From Paraburkholderia sp. SOS3 (GTDB taxonomy: Bacteria > Pseudomonadota > Gammaproteobacteria > Burkholderiales > Burkholderiaceae): a stretch of DNA of 64,000 nt. The stretch's first letter is position 1. Each line of letters opens with the position of its first letter. This document shows positions 1 through 7,054 of the stretch, piece after piece. The stretch spans positions 2,046,001 to 2,110,000 of the forward strand of contig NZ_CP018812.1 in the NCBI RefSeq assembly GCF_001922345.1. Reading direction: 5' to 3'. The translations under genes were made by a program, and so were the position numbers. The notes under the pieces were generated by a model that saw nothing but the letters and a program-made list of their open reading frames with translations, did not search any database and was not told the DNA's origin.

Positions 1-769
1 CAGGCGTGGACGGCGCACCGACGCACTGCCCCCTGATCAGAAAGCCCGACTGACAGGCGACCCCGGAATAGTTCACGTCCTGAACAACGACGAACGCGGC
101 AGTCGGTGATGGGCTTCCACCGGCAAACGTGATCGTCTGGTCGCACGCAAACCGCAACCCTATATTCATCACGCAATCGGTAATCGTATAGGTCGCCGTC
201 GAGTTACTGTGATACTGCTCATACGCCACCGCAGCCGAATACGGGTCCCCCGCGCACACCGCTGTACAGGCCGTGTCAGCGCCGGTATGCCAGTACGGCT
301 GACCCCTGACGAGCGCACCGCCCGACGTGCCCACACCGACCTTGCCGCCCATCGACGGCAGCAGCCATGACGTAATCAGCGCCGACGAGACATGCACCGC
401 CGTATTCACCAGCGCGCCTACCGCACCGCATAACAGCACCGCCGCGAAGCCCTGGGCCGCACACGACAGCGCACCCTGCAACGCACCGAGCCCGGCACTA
501 CCCGCAAGCCCCCACGCGCTGTTAATGCCCTTCGCCGTTGCCTGGGCCTGAGCCGAATTTGGCGAGTAACCGAGTTCCGCTTCCTTTGCGGCAAGCACGC
601 CGGTCGATTCGACCTGGGCCACGCTAAAGCCCGTGCCGTTCAGCGGATACGTGCCCAGAATGTTGCCCACTTCATCGACGACGAGCGGCGCAACGGTAGA
701 ACTCTGAGCGAACGCCACGCTCGCGAAGAGCAGCAGGAATGCCGTGACAGCCGCACACAGGTAGCGCAT
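1..769 (-). CDS. Inovirus pIII-like minor coat/adsorption protein (3' end beyond window)
   Basis: The frame opens with ATG at 769 and stays open to base 1, so the C-terminal part is missing. The first 22 residues are a clear Sec signal peptide (MRYLCAAVTAF, hydrophobic core, cleavage near AFA-Q). The mature part is rich in Ala/Gly, has a hydrophobic stretch near residues 85-115, and then a Cys-containing ectodomain. Its place downstream of the major coat gene and of tiny coat-like genes is where inoviruses encode the pIII/attachment protein. Identity is inferred from gene order and architecture; pIII proteins are too divergent for motif recognition. pVI, the pI (Zot-like) assembly ATPase and the replication protein are not in the window and would be expected further left. 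Confidence 0.7.
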   Translation of the reverse strand, partial: MRYLCAAVTAFLLLFASVAFAQSSTVAPLVVDEVGNILGTYPLNGTGFSVAQVESTGVLAAKEAELGYSPNSAQAQATAKGINSAWGLAGSAGLGALQGALSCAAQGFAAVLLCGAVGALVNTAVHVSSALITSWLLPSMGGKVGVGTSGGALVRGQPYWHTGADTACTAVCAGDPYSAAVAYEQYHSNSTATYTITDCVMNIGLRFACDQTITFAGGSPSPTAAFVVVQDVNYSGVACQSGFLIRGQCVGAPSTP

Positions 770-778
770 GGCATCCGC

Positions 779-850
779 TCACAGAAAGAGAATCAGGCCC
801 GCCGCCCAGCACGTACCCGCGATGATCGCGACTTCAACCCAGAACCCCAT
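779..850 (-). CDS. 23-residue hydrophobic peptide, inovirus pVII/pIX-like
   Basis: An ATG at 850 reads 23 codons to TGA at 779-781. The peptide begins MGFWVEVAIIAG and is almost wholly one membrane segment ending LILFL. It fills the short gap between the 99-residue coat-like gene (ends 855) and the pIII-like gene (starts 769), with 4 bp and 9 bp to spare. Inoviruses carry such 20-35 residue end-cap proteins (pVII/pIX) next to pVIII and pIII, so the position and composition fit. It is too short for similarity search to be decisive; the tight packing is the main support. Confidence 0.55.
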   Translation of the reverse strand: MGFWVEVAIIAGTCWAAGLILFL

Positions 851-854
851 AGCC

Positions 855-1154
855 TCAACCCTCAGAAGACGAATTCACGAAATTGCGGATCGCACGAAAG
901 CCGTACGCCACCGCCAGCACACCGAGCACCGCCGCGCCGATCTCCGCACCGACCGTCGCGCCGTCCTGACCATCGGGCGAGTCGGCACCGCCCGACACCA
1001 TCACCGCCGTATCGACCTGCAGCGCAAGCGCATTTCCGTTCGCATCCATGCCGCACACGACCGGCGCACCGGAGACGGCGATATAGTTCACGCCGCTTGC
1101 CCCTTGCGGACCGCACACGATCACGTTCAGCCCCATCCCCTGCACCGCAGCCAT
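855..1154 (-). CDS. Second coat-like inovirus membrane protein, 99 aa
   Basis: Starts at ATG 1154, preceded by a G-rich stretch (GTGGGGGCGGT). A longer in-frame start at 1268 is rejected because it would place the pVIII terminator inside the coding region. The N-terminal two thirds is extracytoplasmic-looking with four Cys near residues 12, 29, 49 and 51 approximately and much Gly/Ala. The C-terminus is a transmembrane segment (IGAAVLGVLAVAYGF) followed by a basic tail (RAIRNFVNS). That tail closely parallels the end of the major coat protein encoded just upstream (IGGAVLAVVVVAWGY then KTVKSF). It may be a minor capsid protein that packs with pVIII; the role is inferred. Confidence 0.65.
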   Translation of the reverse strand: MAAVQGMGLNVIVCGPQGASGVNYIAVSGAPVVCGMDANGNALALQVDTAVMVSGGADSPDGQDGATVGAEIGAAVLGVLAVAYGFRAIRNFVNSSSEG

Positions 1155-1168
1155 ACCGCCCCCACACG

Positions 1169-1204
1169 AAAAAAAAGCGACGCCTGACAGATGCCAAGCG
1201 CCGC
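1169..1204 (-). terminator. Rho-independent terminator after the major coat gene
   Basis: Read on the minus strand, 1204-1177 forms a stem with arms GCGGCGC and GCGTCGC, extended inward by TTGGC/GTCAG-type pairs including G-U pairs around a 4-base loop. It is followed at once by eight T (1176-1169). It lies 25 bases after the pVIII stop codon. Filamentous phages place a strong terminator after gene VIII so that coat protein mRNA is made in excess; the position here fits that logic. Confidence 0.85.
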
Positions 1205-1228
1205 CCGTACTACACGCTGCTACGGCGA

Positions 1229-1492
1229 TCAGCGACCGAGGAAGCTCTTGACCGTCTTGTAGCCCCACGCGACGACCACCACCGCGAGCACCGCACCGCC
1301 GATATCGATGATGATCGGCGCCACGCCGTTGATCGACGACAGGATCGCCGTGTCATCGAACGCGGGCGTCGCACCCGAACCGCTCGTCTGCGCGAACGCC
1401 GCGACCGATGCCAGACCCGCCGCTGCACCCGCCGCCGCACGAACCGCAGCGCGCTTTGCCACCACACCCACCTTCTTCGTCATTGCAAACAT
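1229..1492 (-). CDS. Inovirus major coat protein pVIII precursor, 87 aa
   Basis: Starts at ATG 1492 behind GAGAGAGG with about 6 bases of spacing; ATG 1483 is an internal alternative. The layout is that of pVIII: a long signal peptide with a basic start (MTKKVG..KRAAVR) and cleavage near AFA-Q at about residue 34, a short acidic/polar mature N-terminus (PAFDDTAILSSING), one membrane span (IIIDIGGAVLAVVVVAWGY) and a basic C-terminus (KTVKSFLGR) that contacts the packaged DNA. It is followed directly by a strong terminator, consistent with very high expression. Confidence 0.9.
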   Translation of the reverse strand: MFAMTKKVGVVAKRAAVRAAAGAAAGLASVAAFAQTSGSGATPAFDDTAILSSINGVAPIIIDIGGAVLAVVVVAWGYKTVKSFLGR

Positions 1493-1526
1493 CGTTGACC
1501 TCTCTCAGGTTCTATCGGCCCGTTGA

Positions 1527-1706
1527 TTAGGATTCGCCCGACCGGGCCAGCTTCGCGCGAATCGACTTCTTCGGCGGATCGCGTCGCGCAATCACAGCGG
1601 ACACAAACGCCACACCCTTGCAGACGAGGTAGACGAACAGCATCACGTTCAGGAACGCGAGCTGCGCGCCAATCCTGTCCAGCGCATCAAACGGAATGCT
1701 GTGCAT
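1527..1706 (-). CDS. Small inovirus membrane protein, 59 aa
   Basis: ATG 1706 overlaps the stop of the upstream 48-codon gene as TGATG and has GGGGAG five bases upstream; two in-frame GTG codons at 1712 and 1709 are alternatives. The product has one hydrophobic segment (AFLNVMLFVYLVCKGVAFVSAVI) followed by a strongly basic tail (ARRDPPKKSIRAKLAR). Its place between the ssDNA-binding protein and pVIII suggests a minor virion or assembly membrane protein. I do not recognise a named family. Confidence 0.65.
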   Translation of the reverse strand: MHSIPFDALDRIGAQLAFLNVMLFVYLVCKGVAFVSAVIARRDPPKKSIRAKLARSGES

Positions 1707-1852
1707 CACCACTCCCCGGCCAGCCCGCCCATCGCGTGAAGATGGCGAGCCAGCAGAACATTCATCGGAAGGCCGAAGCGCTCGCGCGTACCCTCATCAC
1801 GCATCGCGAGCCATGCAGACAGGCCGAGCCGTAACGAACGCATCAGCGGCAT
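1706..1852 (-). CDS. Small inovirus protein, 48 aa, unknown role
   Basis: ATG 1852 follows the TGA of the ssDNA-binding gene (1854-1856) by one base, and its own TGA overlaps the ATG of the next gene. This points to translational coupling along the operon. The peptide (begins MPLMRSLRLGLSAWLAM) is amphipathic and basic, with no cysteines and no obvious membrane span. I do not recognise it; support comes from perfect packing between two better-supported genes. Confidence 0.55.
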   Translation of the reverse strand: MPLMRSLRLGLSAWLAMRDEGTRERFGLPMNVLLARHLHAMGGLAGEW

Positions 1853-1853
1853 G

Positions 1854-2201
1854 TCAGGCCCCCGCAGCCACACCAACGCCAGCACCCGGTTTGCCAACCG
1901 GCTTCGGACGATTCGCCAACGTCCACGACACGATGCGCGGCACAATCCGACCAGCATCGGCCCCGTACCCTTCACCAAGCCGGTAATCGACCAGATACTC
2001 CTGACCGGCTTCGATCTGAATCTTTTCGTCGAACAGCGACGTTTTGGCCACGAACGAGCCATCCACCAGCTCGCCCGAATCAGGATCCTGATACGACTGC
2101 TCGATAAAGCAGTGCAACACCCGCATCGCACGCTTATCGCCCTTTTTCGTCGTGATTTCCTCATGCTTGATCGTCAGCACCCGAACTTTTTCCGTTGCCA
2201 T
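1854..2201 (-). CDS. Inovirus ssDNA-binding protein (pV-like), 115 aa
   Basis: Starts at ATG 2201 with GGAG upstream (CTGGAGATTAAGAAA). Codons upstream to 2279 are in frame but lack a good ribosome-binding site. The product is basic at the start (MATEKVRVLTIKHEEITTKKG) and rich in beta-forming residues, with a low-complexity Gly/Ala/Pro C-terminus. Length and position, first in the block before the coat genes, match gene V proteins of betaproteobacterial inoviruses. Those proteins coat the single-stranded genome and hand it to the assembly machinery. The OB-fold assignment is inferred. Confidence 0.7.
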   Translation of the reverse strand: MATEKVRVLTIKHEEITTKKGDKRAMRVLHCFIEQSYQDPDSGELVDGSFVAKTSLFDEKIQIEAGQEYLVDYRLGEGYGADAGRIVPRIVSWTLANRPKPVGKPGAGVGVAAGA

Positions 2202-2275
2202 TTTCTTAATCTCCAGATTAGGACTACTACGCGTAGTCAATTCACATAGAAGAAGCCCGGGATGACCCGGGGTTA

Positions 2276-2482
2276 TCAACGCTGTACAGATTTCACATCA
2301 CTACAGGCACCACAACCGCCCGCACGGTCGACACCACACCATGCGCACAACTGATCGACGACGAGAACCGATAACGCACTAACGTTTTTCCGCCGCACAT
2401 CCAGCGGCATCACAATCACAGACGATGAAACGCCACCATCGAACAGGTCAGGCGTGGAGATATCGTCGACGCACTTAACCAC
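2276..2482 (-). CDS. Hypothetical inovirus protein, 68 aa
   Basis: GTG at 2482 lies two bases after the stop of the preceding 64-codon gene. The product begins MVKCVDDISTPDLFDGG and has four cysteines in the C-terminal half (C-AWC-G..GGC-GAC), which could bind a metal or form disulfides. No family is recognised. The ribosome-binding site is weak, so translation may rely on coupling. Confidence 0.45.
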   Translation of the reverse strand: MVKCVDDISTPDLFDGGVSSSVIVMPLDVRRKNVSALSVLVVDQLCAWCGVDRAGGCGACSDVKSVQR

Positions 2483-2484
2483 GA

Positions 2485-2679
2485 TCAGATTCGGAAGGGA
2501 TTCGCCGGTGCGCCGACTTCAACCGGCACCAGCGTAAGAAAATTGGACTGACGACCCTGCCGGCAGAGTTCAGCACGGGCCTTGTCGCGAGCGCCCGCAC
2601 CATCACGCGCACGGACTTCGACAGTCGCAACACGCGTGTGCGCATGCTGCGTATAGACATGGACTCGATATGCAGGCAC
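2485..2679 (-). CDS. Hypothetical inovirus protein, 64 aa
   Basis: This is the first gene of the minus-strand prophage operon, starting with GTG 2679 behind GGGGG (GGGGGTTAGCTGT). The product (MPAYRVHVYTQHAH...) is basic, with alternating hydrophobic residues suggesting a small beta-sheet protein. Genes in this position in filamentous phages often encode small replication or regulatory proteins, but no family is recognised. Confidence 0.5.
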   Translation of the reverse strand: MPAYRVHVYTQHAHTRVATVEVRARDGAGARDKARAELCRQGRQSNFLTLVPVEVGAPANPFRI

Positions 2680-2681
2680 AG

Positions 2682-2724
2682 CTAACCCCCGTTAGTTGCT
2701 TACAGCTCCCCGACTCCAGCGGGG
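2682..2724. other. Two short hairpins in the prophage divergent intergenic region
   Basis: CTAAC-CCCC-GTTAG (2682-2695) is a perfect 5-bp stem. CCCCG-ACTCCAG-CGGGG (2708-2724) is a second one. They sit between the minus-strand operon (starts 2679) and the divergent repressor (starts 2830). Clustered hairpins in an inovirus intergenic region could belong to a replication origin or a packaging signal. The second could act as a weak terminator on the plus strand, since TTT follows it. Function is not established. Confidence 0.35.
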
Positions 2725-2761
2725 TTTACCTTTTTGTACATGCTGATAGACTGCGGAACAT

Positions 2762-2811
2762 CTACAGGCCGTAGGAATTCTACAGACCGTAGAATATCCT
2801 ACGGTCTGTAG
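2762..2811. promoter_or_regulatory. Three tandem operator copies upstream of the prophage repressor
   Basis: CTACAGGCCGTAG (2762-2774), CTACAGACCGTAG (2780-2792) and CTACGGTCTGTAG (2799-2811) repeat at 18 and 19 bp. Each 13-mer has CTAC/GTAG inverted ends, and the second and third are exact reverse complements of each other. The array ends six bases before the repressor's ribosome-binding site. This is the signature of an autoregulated phage repressor controlling divergent promoters. Confidence 0.8.
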
Positions 2812-2829
2812 ATGTCAAGGGGAACGTAT

Positions 2830-3234
2830 ATGAAGAGCGTGAAATATCTAGATGCAGTCATTGCAAAGAAGGGCCTCAAGAACGACAAGGCTCTATGCGA
2901 CTACATGGGATGGTCGCACTCCGTTGCCAGCCATTACCGGACCGGCAAGCGCGTGATGGATAACGAAACATGCCTCCGCCTCGCGAGCGAACTCGACTTG
3001 GACAACCCGCTACCCATAATCATCGCTGCAGACATCGATCGAGCGGAGAAGTCAGGTCAAAAATCGTTATGGGAAGTTTTTACACCGAAGATGGCGGGAC
3101 TTAGCGCGGCGCTTGTCTTCGCGATCGTCACAAATTTTGTGACACCCTCACCCGCGCAAGCCGCGCCGCTCCAACAAATTGGGGGCGCAACGGTTTATCT
3201 TATGTCAAATCAAAAACATGAGCATCCACGATGA
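2830..3234 (+). CDS. Inovirus repressor-like regulator (DUF3693-type), 134 aa
   Basis: Starts at ATG 2830 with AAGGGGA seven bases upstream. An in-frame ATG at 2812 overlaps the last operator and is rejected. Residues 1-60 form a lambda-repressor-like helix-turn-helix (KNDKALCDYMGWSHSVASHYRTGKR). A linker and one hydrophobic segment (AGLSAALVFAIVTNFV) follow, then a short tail. Membrane-tailed regulators of this kind are known from filamentous phages of Ralstonia, Burkholderia and Vibrio. It diverges from the structural operon behind three operators, so it probably controls lysogeny and its own synthesis. The last codons run through a dif-like sequence and may be host-derived after integration. 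Confidence 0.75.
   Translation: MKSVKYLDAVIAKKGLKNDKALCDYMGWSHSVASHYRTGKRVMDNETCLRLASELDLDNPLPIIIAADIDRAEKSGQKSLWEVFTPKMAGLSAALVFAIVTNFVTPSPAQAAPLQQIGGATVYLMSNQKHEHPR
3200..3210 (+). other. dif-like XerD arm, possible prophage attachment site
   Basis: TTATGTCAAAT matches the Escherichia coli dif XerD-binding arm TTATGTTAAAT at 10 of 11 positions. It lies at the very end of the phage repressor, next to host dinB debris. Filamentous phages commonly integrate at dif through XerCD. The XerC side is poorly matched (3182-3192 agrees at about 7 of 11 with a 7-base spacer), so this is only a candidate junction. Confidence 0.4.
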
Positions 3235-3316
3235 TGAACCACCGAACCCAGATCAGCAGCTTCCTGCTGGCCGACCTCGATAATTTGACACTACCCTCGA
3301 CAATTCTGATCACGAA

Positions 3317-3649
3317 TGTGCCCACCTGGACATGGGCGCGTTCTATGCGTCGGTCGAACTGCTGCGCTGTCCGGAGCTGCGTGGTTTGCCGATCGTGATC
3401 GGTGGTGGTCGCCAGGCCGCGCCTGAAACCTTGCCCCACGGCAGCCGGCAATTTGCCCATCCGCGCCAGCACTCGGGCGCGGCGTCGTCACCACGTCCAC
3501 TTACGAAACGCGGGCGCTGGGCGTGTACTCGGCAATGGGCATGATGAACGCCGCACAGCTTGCCCCCGAATGCATATCTGATACCGGCGAACTTCGATTC
3601 TCACCGTCACTACTCGCGCCTCTTCAAGGCCGCCGTTCGGGCATTGGCC
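3317..3649 (+). pseudogene. dinB: dinB (DNA polymerase IV) N-terminal remnant, frameshifted
   Basis: Three reading frames in succession give pieces of a Y-family polymerase. Frame one gives CAHLDMGAFYASVELLR and GLPIVIGGGR. A second gives GVVTTSTYETRALGVYSAMGMM and ends near LAPEC. A third gives LIPANFDSHRHYSRLFKAAVRA. At least two frameshifts separate them, the usual HLDMDAFYAS motif reads HLDMGAFYAS, and everything after about residue 115 is missing. Intact DinB is about 350-400 residues. The prophage ends roughly 100 bp upstream, so phage insertion or an associated deletion may have triggered the decay. Confidence 0.85.
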
Positions 3650-3763
3650 CTCGCGCGAGCATATCTCGGCGCGAAACAGGCTGAACGCCGTTCAATTTGG
3701 GCGCGGACGCTTGCGGGCATTTTTCTCACATACGTCAAAGAAACCGCAGATCAGCCCACGTAG

Positions 3764-4645
3764 CTATCCGGGGAAATGCCACTCGCAACGGGTTGCGTCA
3801 CCGACTCTGAGCTGGCCGCCCTGCCCGGCAATCACGATTGCGTTCTGTCCGAACGTGAGCCCGCCGTCCACGCGCGGGTCGGCACGCCATCCCGCCAGCG
3901 TGTCGAGCGGTTCGTGCGGCCACGCCGGGTCGGGTGCGCCGCGCGTCTGGTCGACTGTCGTAATCGGACAGCGCGCGCAGGGTTTGACCAGACGCAGCAC
4001 GACCGGCACACGCTGGTGCTCGCCATGCGCGTCCAGCCGCACGGTATCGACATAGTCTTCGTCGAAGGCGTCGAGATCGCCGGCCAGTACGATGTTGGGA
4101 CGAAAGCGGTTCATCGGCACCGCGCTCGCACCTTTACCGGCAAGACGGCGGTTGATCTCGTCGAGAGAGGACTCGTTGGTCACGAGCAGTGGAAAACCAT
4201 CGGCGAATTGCACCGGAGCTTCGATCTCGCCGGTCCATTTCCTGCTGGCGTGGCGAACCGGGTCAGGGTCGAAACGAACCAGCCTCACCGGCGCGGCCAG
4301 CGCCCGTGAAAACCATTGCGCGGCGGCATCGCCTTCGTCAAGCGCGCGGAAGCTGTCCTTCCACACGGTGACGCGAACCGTGCGCGCATGCGCCGGTGCG
4401 TCGAACGGCAACGCGAACGTGTCGTGCAGCGTTGGCGCGGAAAGCTCGAGCCGGTCTGCTGCAAGCGCGGTGCGAATCGTCGCCATGCGCGGATATTCGC
4501 GCTGCGACACGAACCGGCCATCGCCCTCGACCACCATCCAGTGACGATCCCAGCGAAGCCCGTGCGACACCACGTCGGCCGCTTGCAACGCAATGCCGGC
4601 ACAGGATTTGATCGGATAGACGTACAGCGCACTGATAAAAGGCAT
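3764..4645 (-). CDS. MOSC domain protein (YcbX-like), 293 aa
   Basis: Starts at ATG 4645 (MPFISALYVYPIKSCAG), the typical beginning of the MOSC N-terminal beta-barrel domain. The MOSC domain follows, with the conserved cysteine in KPCARCPITTVDQ that is thought to bind the molybdenum cofactor. The C-terminal 2Fe-2S ferredoxin domain of E. coli YcbX is absent. Relatives reduce N-hydroxylated compounds or hand over sulfurated molybdenum cofactor. It lies 255 bp past the end of a molybdenum hydroxylase operon on the same strand, so a role in maturing or assisting that enzyme is plausible but inferred. Confidence 0.85.
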   Translation of the reverse strand: MPFISALYVYPIKSCAGIALQAADVVSHGLRWDRHWMVVEGDGRFVSQREYPRMATIRTALAADRLELSAPTLHDTFALPFDAPAHARTVRVTVWKDSFRALDEGDAAAQWFSRALAAPVRLVRFDPDPVRHASRKWTGEIEAPVQFADGFPLLVTNESSLDEINRRLAGKGASAVPMNRFRPNIVLAGDLDAFDEDYVDTVRLDAHGEHQRVPVVLRLVKPCARCPITTVDQTRGAPDPAWPHEPLDTLAGWRADPRVDGGLTFGQNAIVIAGQGGQLRVGDATRCEWHFPG

Positions 4646-4900
4646 GGCCGGGACAAGCGAGAGAAATTGATCTGAAATTTCCACGTATCGTACATCGTCC
4701 CGCAACCTGCCCGTGAGAATGCTTGCAGGCGCAACGATGACGGCGACCGTTGCGGCAGCCCTCGCTCGTATGCCGCGCCTACGAGGCCGGCCGAATCGAT
4801 CTTCGCCGCGGCGCAACGCCTGCGCCCGGGAGGTCGCAACGGCGGACCCGCCTCAGCGCAACGCCTTCGCTGCCACATAAGGCCCGCTTGCGAACTGATA

Positions 4901-7054
4901 TCACGCTTCGTGCAACGCCGCGAGCAGCCGCTCCGGCGTCAACGGCAGATCCCGCACGCGCAGGCCAAGTGCATCGGCAAGCGCATTGCCGATCGCTGCC
5001 GCAGTCGGCCCTGCCGCACATTCACCCACACCGAGCGGCGGCAGCTCCGGATGCGGCAAAATATGCACGGCAAACTCGCCGGGCACCTCGTCGAAACGCA
5101 GGATCGGATAATCGTCCCACGAGCGCGACGTGATCTGCGTCTGGTCCCACCGCACCGCTTCCTTCAAGGTCCAGCTTGCAGCCTGCAATACGCCGCCTTC
5201 GACCTGGTTCATCAGGCCGTCCGGGTTGATGACCTCACCGGCATCCACCGCGACCGTCACGCGTTCGAGCAGGATCCGATCGGTAACCTCCACTTCGATC
5301 ACCACCGCGCAATAGGCCGCGCTGTTCTTGTACTGGGCGAAGCCGACGCCGCGTCCGCGCATTGCGTCGGCGCGTTTGGCCTCGGGCCTCGCATCGTGCC
5401 AGCCGGACTCGCGCGCTACCGTGTCGAGCACGGCGATCGCGCGCGGGTCGTCGAGATGCGCGATCCGGAAAGCGATCGGGTCGATCCTGGCCAGTGCCGC
5501 GAGCTCGTCCATCGCCGATTCGATCGCAAACACATTGGCAAACGCGCCCAGCGTGCGCAACGCCGAGCAACGCAACGTGCGCGCCGGCACGAAGTGATAG
5601 ACGACCTCGCGCCCGGCCATCTTGTACAGCGGCTGCGCATTGCGCTGTCCGCCGCCGCCTTGCGCGAGCGGAAAATCGCGCGGCTCGGGCAGCGCGCCCG
5701 GCTGTTCGCGATGCCAGGCCGCCAGCAAGGCCGCGCCATTGCCGGTGCCCGGCCGCACCGCATGCGTGTGACTCCACACATCGTAGCGCCAGTGCGCGAT
5801 ACGGCCGTTCGCATCCAGACCGGCATCGACGCGCATCACCATCGCCGAGCCGAACGATGCCCACGACAGTTCGTCTTCGCGGCTCCATTGCACGCGCACC
5901 GGCCGGCCGCACGCGCGCGACAGCAACGCGGCGTCGAGCGCGACGTCGTCCGCGCCGTTGTGGCCGTAGCAACCGGCCCCGTCCTTGTGAGTCACGCTGA
6001 CCTGATCGGGCGCGAGGCCGAACGTGGCCACCAGTTCGCGCTGCAATGCGAAGCTGCCTTGCGTGTGCGACCACACCGACAGGTGCGGCCGCTCGGGCGC
6101 GGCAGCTTGCCAGTGCGCGAGCGCGCAGGCCGGGCCGATCGACGCGTGCGACAGAAAGGGCTTCGAGTACCGCGCGTCGATACGCGCATGCAACTGCGTG
6201 CCGGTCGGCTCCACCGCCGCCTCGACCGTGCTCGGCTGGGACGGCAGCGCGGGCAGCCAGCTTTGCGCGGCATCGGGCGCGGGCAAGCTCGTTTCGCCGT
6301 CCCAGCGCGCGAGCCGCTGCGCCACCAGCGCGGCCTTGACCGCCTGCTCTTCGCGTTGCGCGCATACGCCGATAAAGCGTCCATCTACCAGCACCTGTTC
6401 GACACCGGGCAATGCACGCACCGCACCGGCATCGAAGCCGATGAGCCGCGCGCCGTACGACGGCGGCCGCACTACGCGCCCGTGCAACATGCCGGGCAAC
6501 TCGAGGTCGTGCACGAACGCCGCGCCGAACAGTTTGGTCGACAGATCGAGGCGCGCCGCGCTGGTGCCGCTGATTTCTCGCGACGCCCAATGCCGCGGCA
6601 TCGCGCTGCCGTCGGCCGGCGCGTCGAGATCGACGGCGCTTGCGAGCTCGCCGTAGGTCAGCGCGCGCCCGGGATGCGCAGCGCAAGAAAAGCGCCCCTG
6701 CGCGACATGCACCGCATCGGGAGCCACGTCGAGCCGCAGCGCCGCCGCCGCGATAAAGCGCTGCCGCACCTCCGCGCATGCTGCGCGCACCGCCATGCCG
6801 CCGATCTGCACCGACACGCTGCCGACCGTCAGGCCCTGGTCCGGGCAATGCTCGGTCGCGCCGGCCGTTACGCGTAGCGACGCGAGCGGTACGCAGAGTT
6901 CCTCGGCGGCCATCTGCGCGAGCGCAGTGACCGTGCCCTGGCCGAGCTCGACCTTGCCGATAAACAGTTCGATGGGGTTGTCTGCGGCGACGCGAATCCA
7001 GCTCGACAGACGCGGATTGGTCGACAGATCGGCATGCAACAGAGGCAGGTTCAT
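4901..7054 (-). CDS. Molybdopterin-binding subunit of a xanthine dehydrogenase-family hydroxylase, 717 aa
   Basis: ATG 7054 overlaps the stop of the 2Fe-2S subunit as ATGA. The start MNLPLLHADLSTNPRLSSWI and length resemble the large subunit of two-component hydroxylases such as isoquinoline 1-oxidoreductase (IorB) and nicotinate dehydrogenase. The molybdenum active-site glutamate motif GVGE is present near residue 680 (GVGECAAGPTAAAIGNALAD). Such enzymes insert a hydroxyl from water into an electron-poor C-H bond next to a ring nitrogen. No FAD subunit and no cytochrome c domain are encoded here, so the electron acceptor is unknown. No Tat signal is seen, suggesting a cytoplasmic enzyme. The substrate cannot be read from sequence. 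Confidence 0.85.
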   Translation of the reverse strand: MNLPLLHADLSTNPRLSSWIRVAADNPIELFIGKVELGQGTVTALAQMAAEELCVPLASLRVTAGATEHCPDQGLTVGSVSVQIGGMAVRAACAEVRQRFIAAAALRLDVAPDAVHVAQGRFSCAAHPGRALTYGELASAVDLDAPADGSAMPRHWASREISGTSAARLDLSTKLFGAAFVHDLELPGMLHGRVVRPPSYGARLIGFDAGAVRALPGVEQVLVDGRFIGVCAQREEQAVKAALVAQRLARWDGETSLPAPDAAQSWLPALPSQPSTVEAAVEPTGTQLHARIDARYSKPFLSHASIGPACALAHWQAAAPERPHLSVWSHTQGSFALQRELVATFGLAPDQVSVTHKDGAGCYGHNGADDVALDAALLSRACGRPVRVQWSREDELSWASFGSAMVMRVDAGLDANGRIAHWRYDVWSHTHAVRPGTGNGAALLAAWHREQPGALPEPRDFPLAQGGGGQRNAQPLYKMAGREVVYHFVPARTLRCSALRTLGAFANVFAIESAMDELAALARIDPIAFRIAHLDDPRAIAVLDTVARESGWHDARPEAKRADAMRGRGVGFAQYKNSAAYCAVVIEVEVTDRILLERVTVAVDAGEVINPDGLMNQVEGGVLQAASWTLKEAVRWDQTQITSRSWDDYPILRFDEVPGEFAVHILPHPELPPLGVGECAAGPTAAAIGNALADALGLRVRDLPLTPERLLAALHEA

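Noticed and set aside
1155..1268. Longer N-terminus for the second coat-like protein (start at 1268)
   Set aside because: It would overlap pVIII and read through the terminator stem; the ATG at 1154 avoids both.
1..3234. Integrase or transposase for the prophage
   Set aside because: None is encoded in the visible part; XerCD-dependent integration is the more likely route for a filamentous phage.
4910..6877. Long plus-strand frame of about 655 codons opposite the molybdenum hydroxylase subunit
   Set aside because: Arg/His/Ala-rich with no family motif; it is the antisense of a clearly recognised gene in GC-rich DNA.
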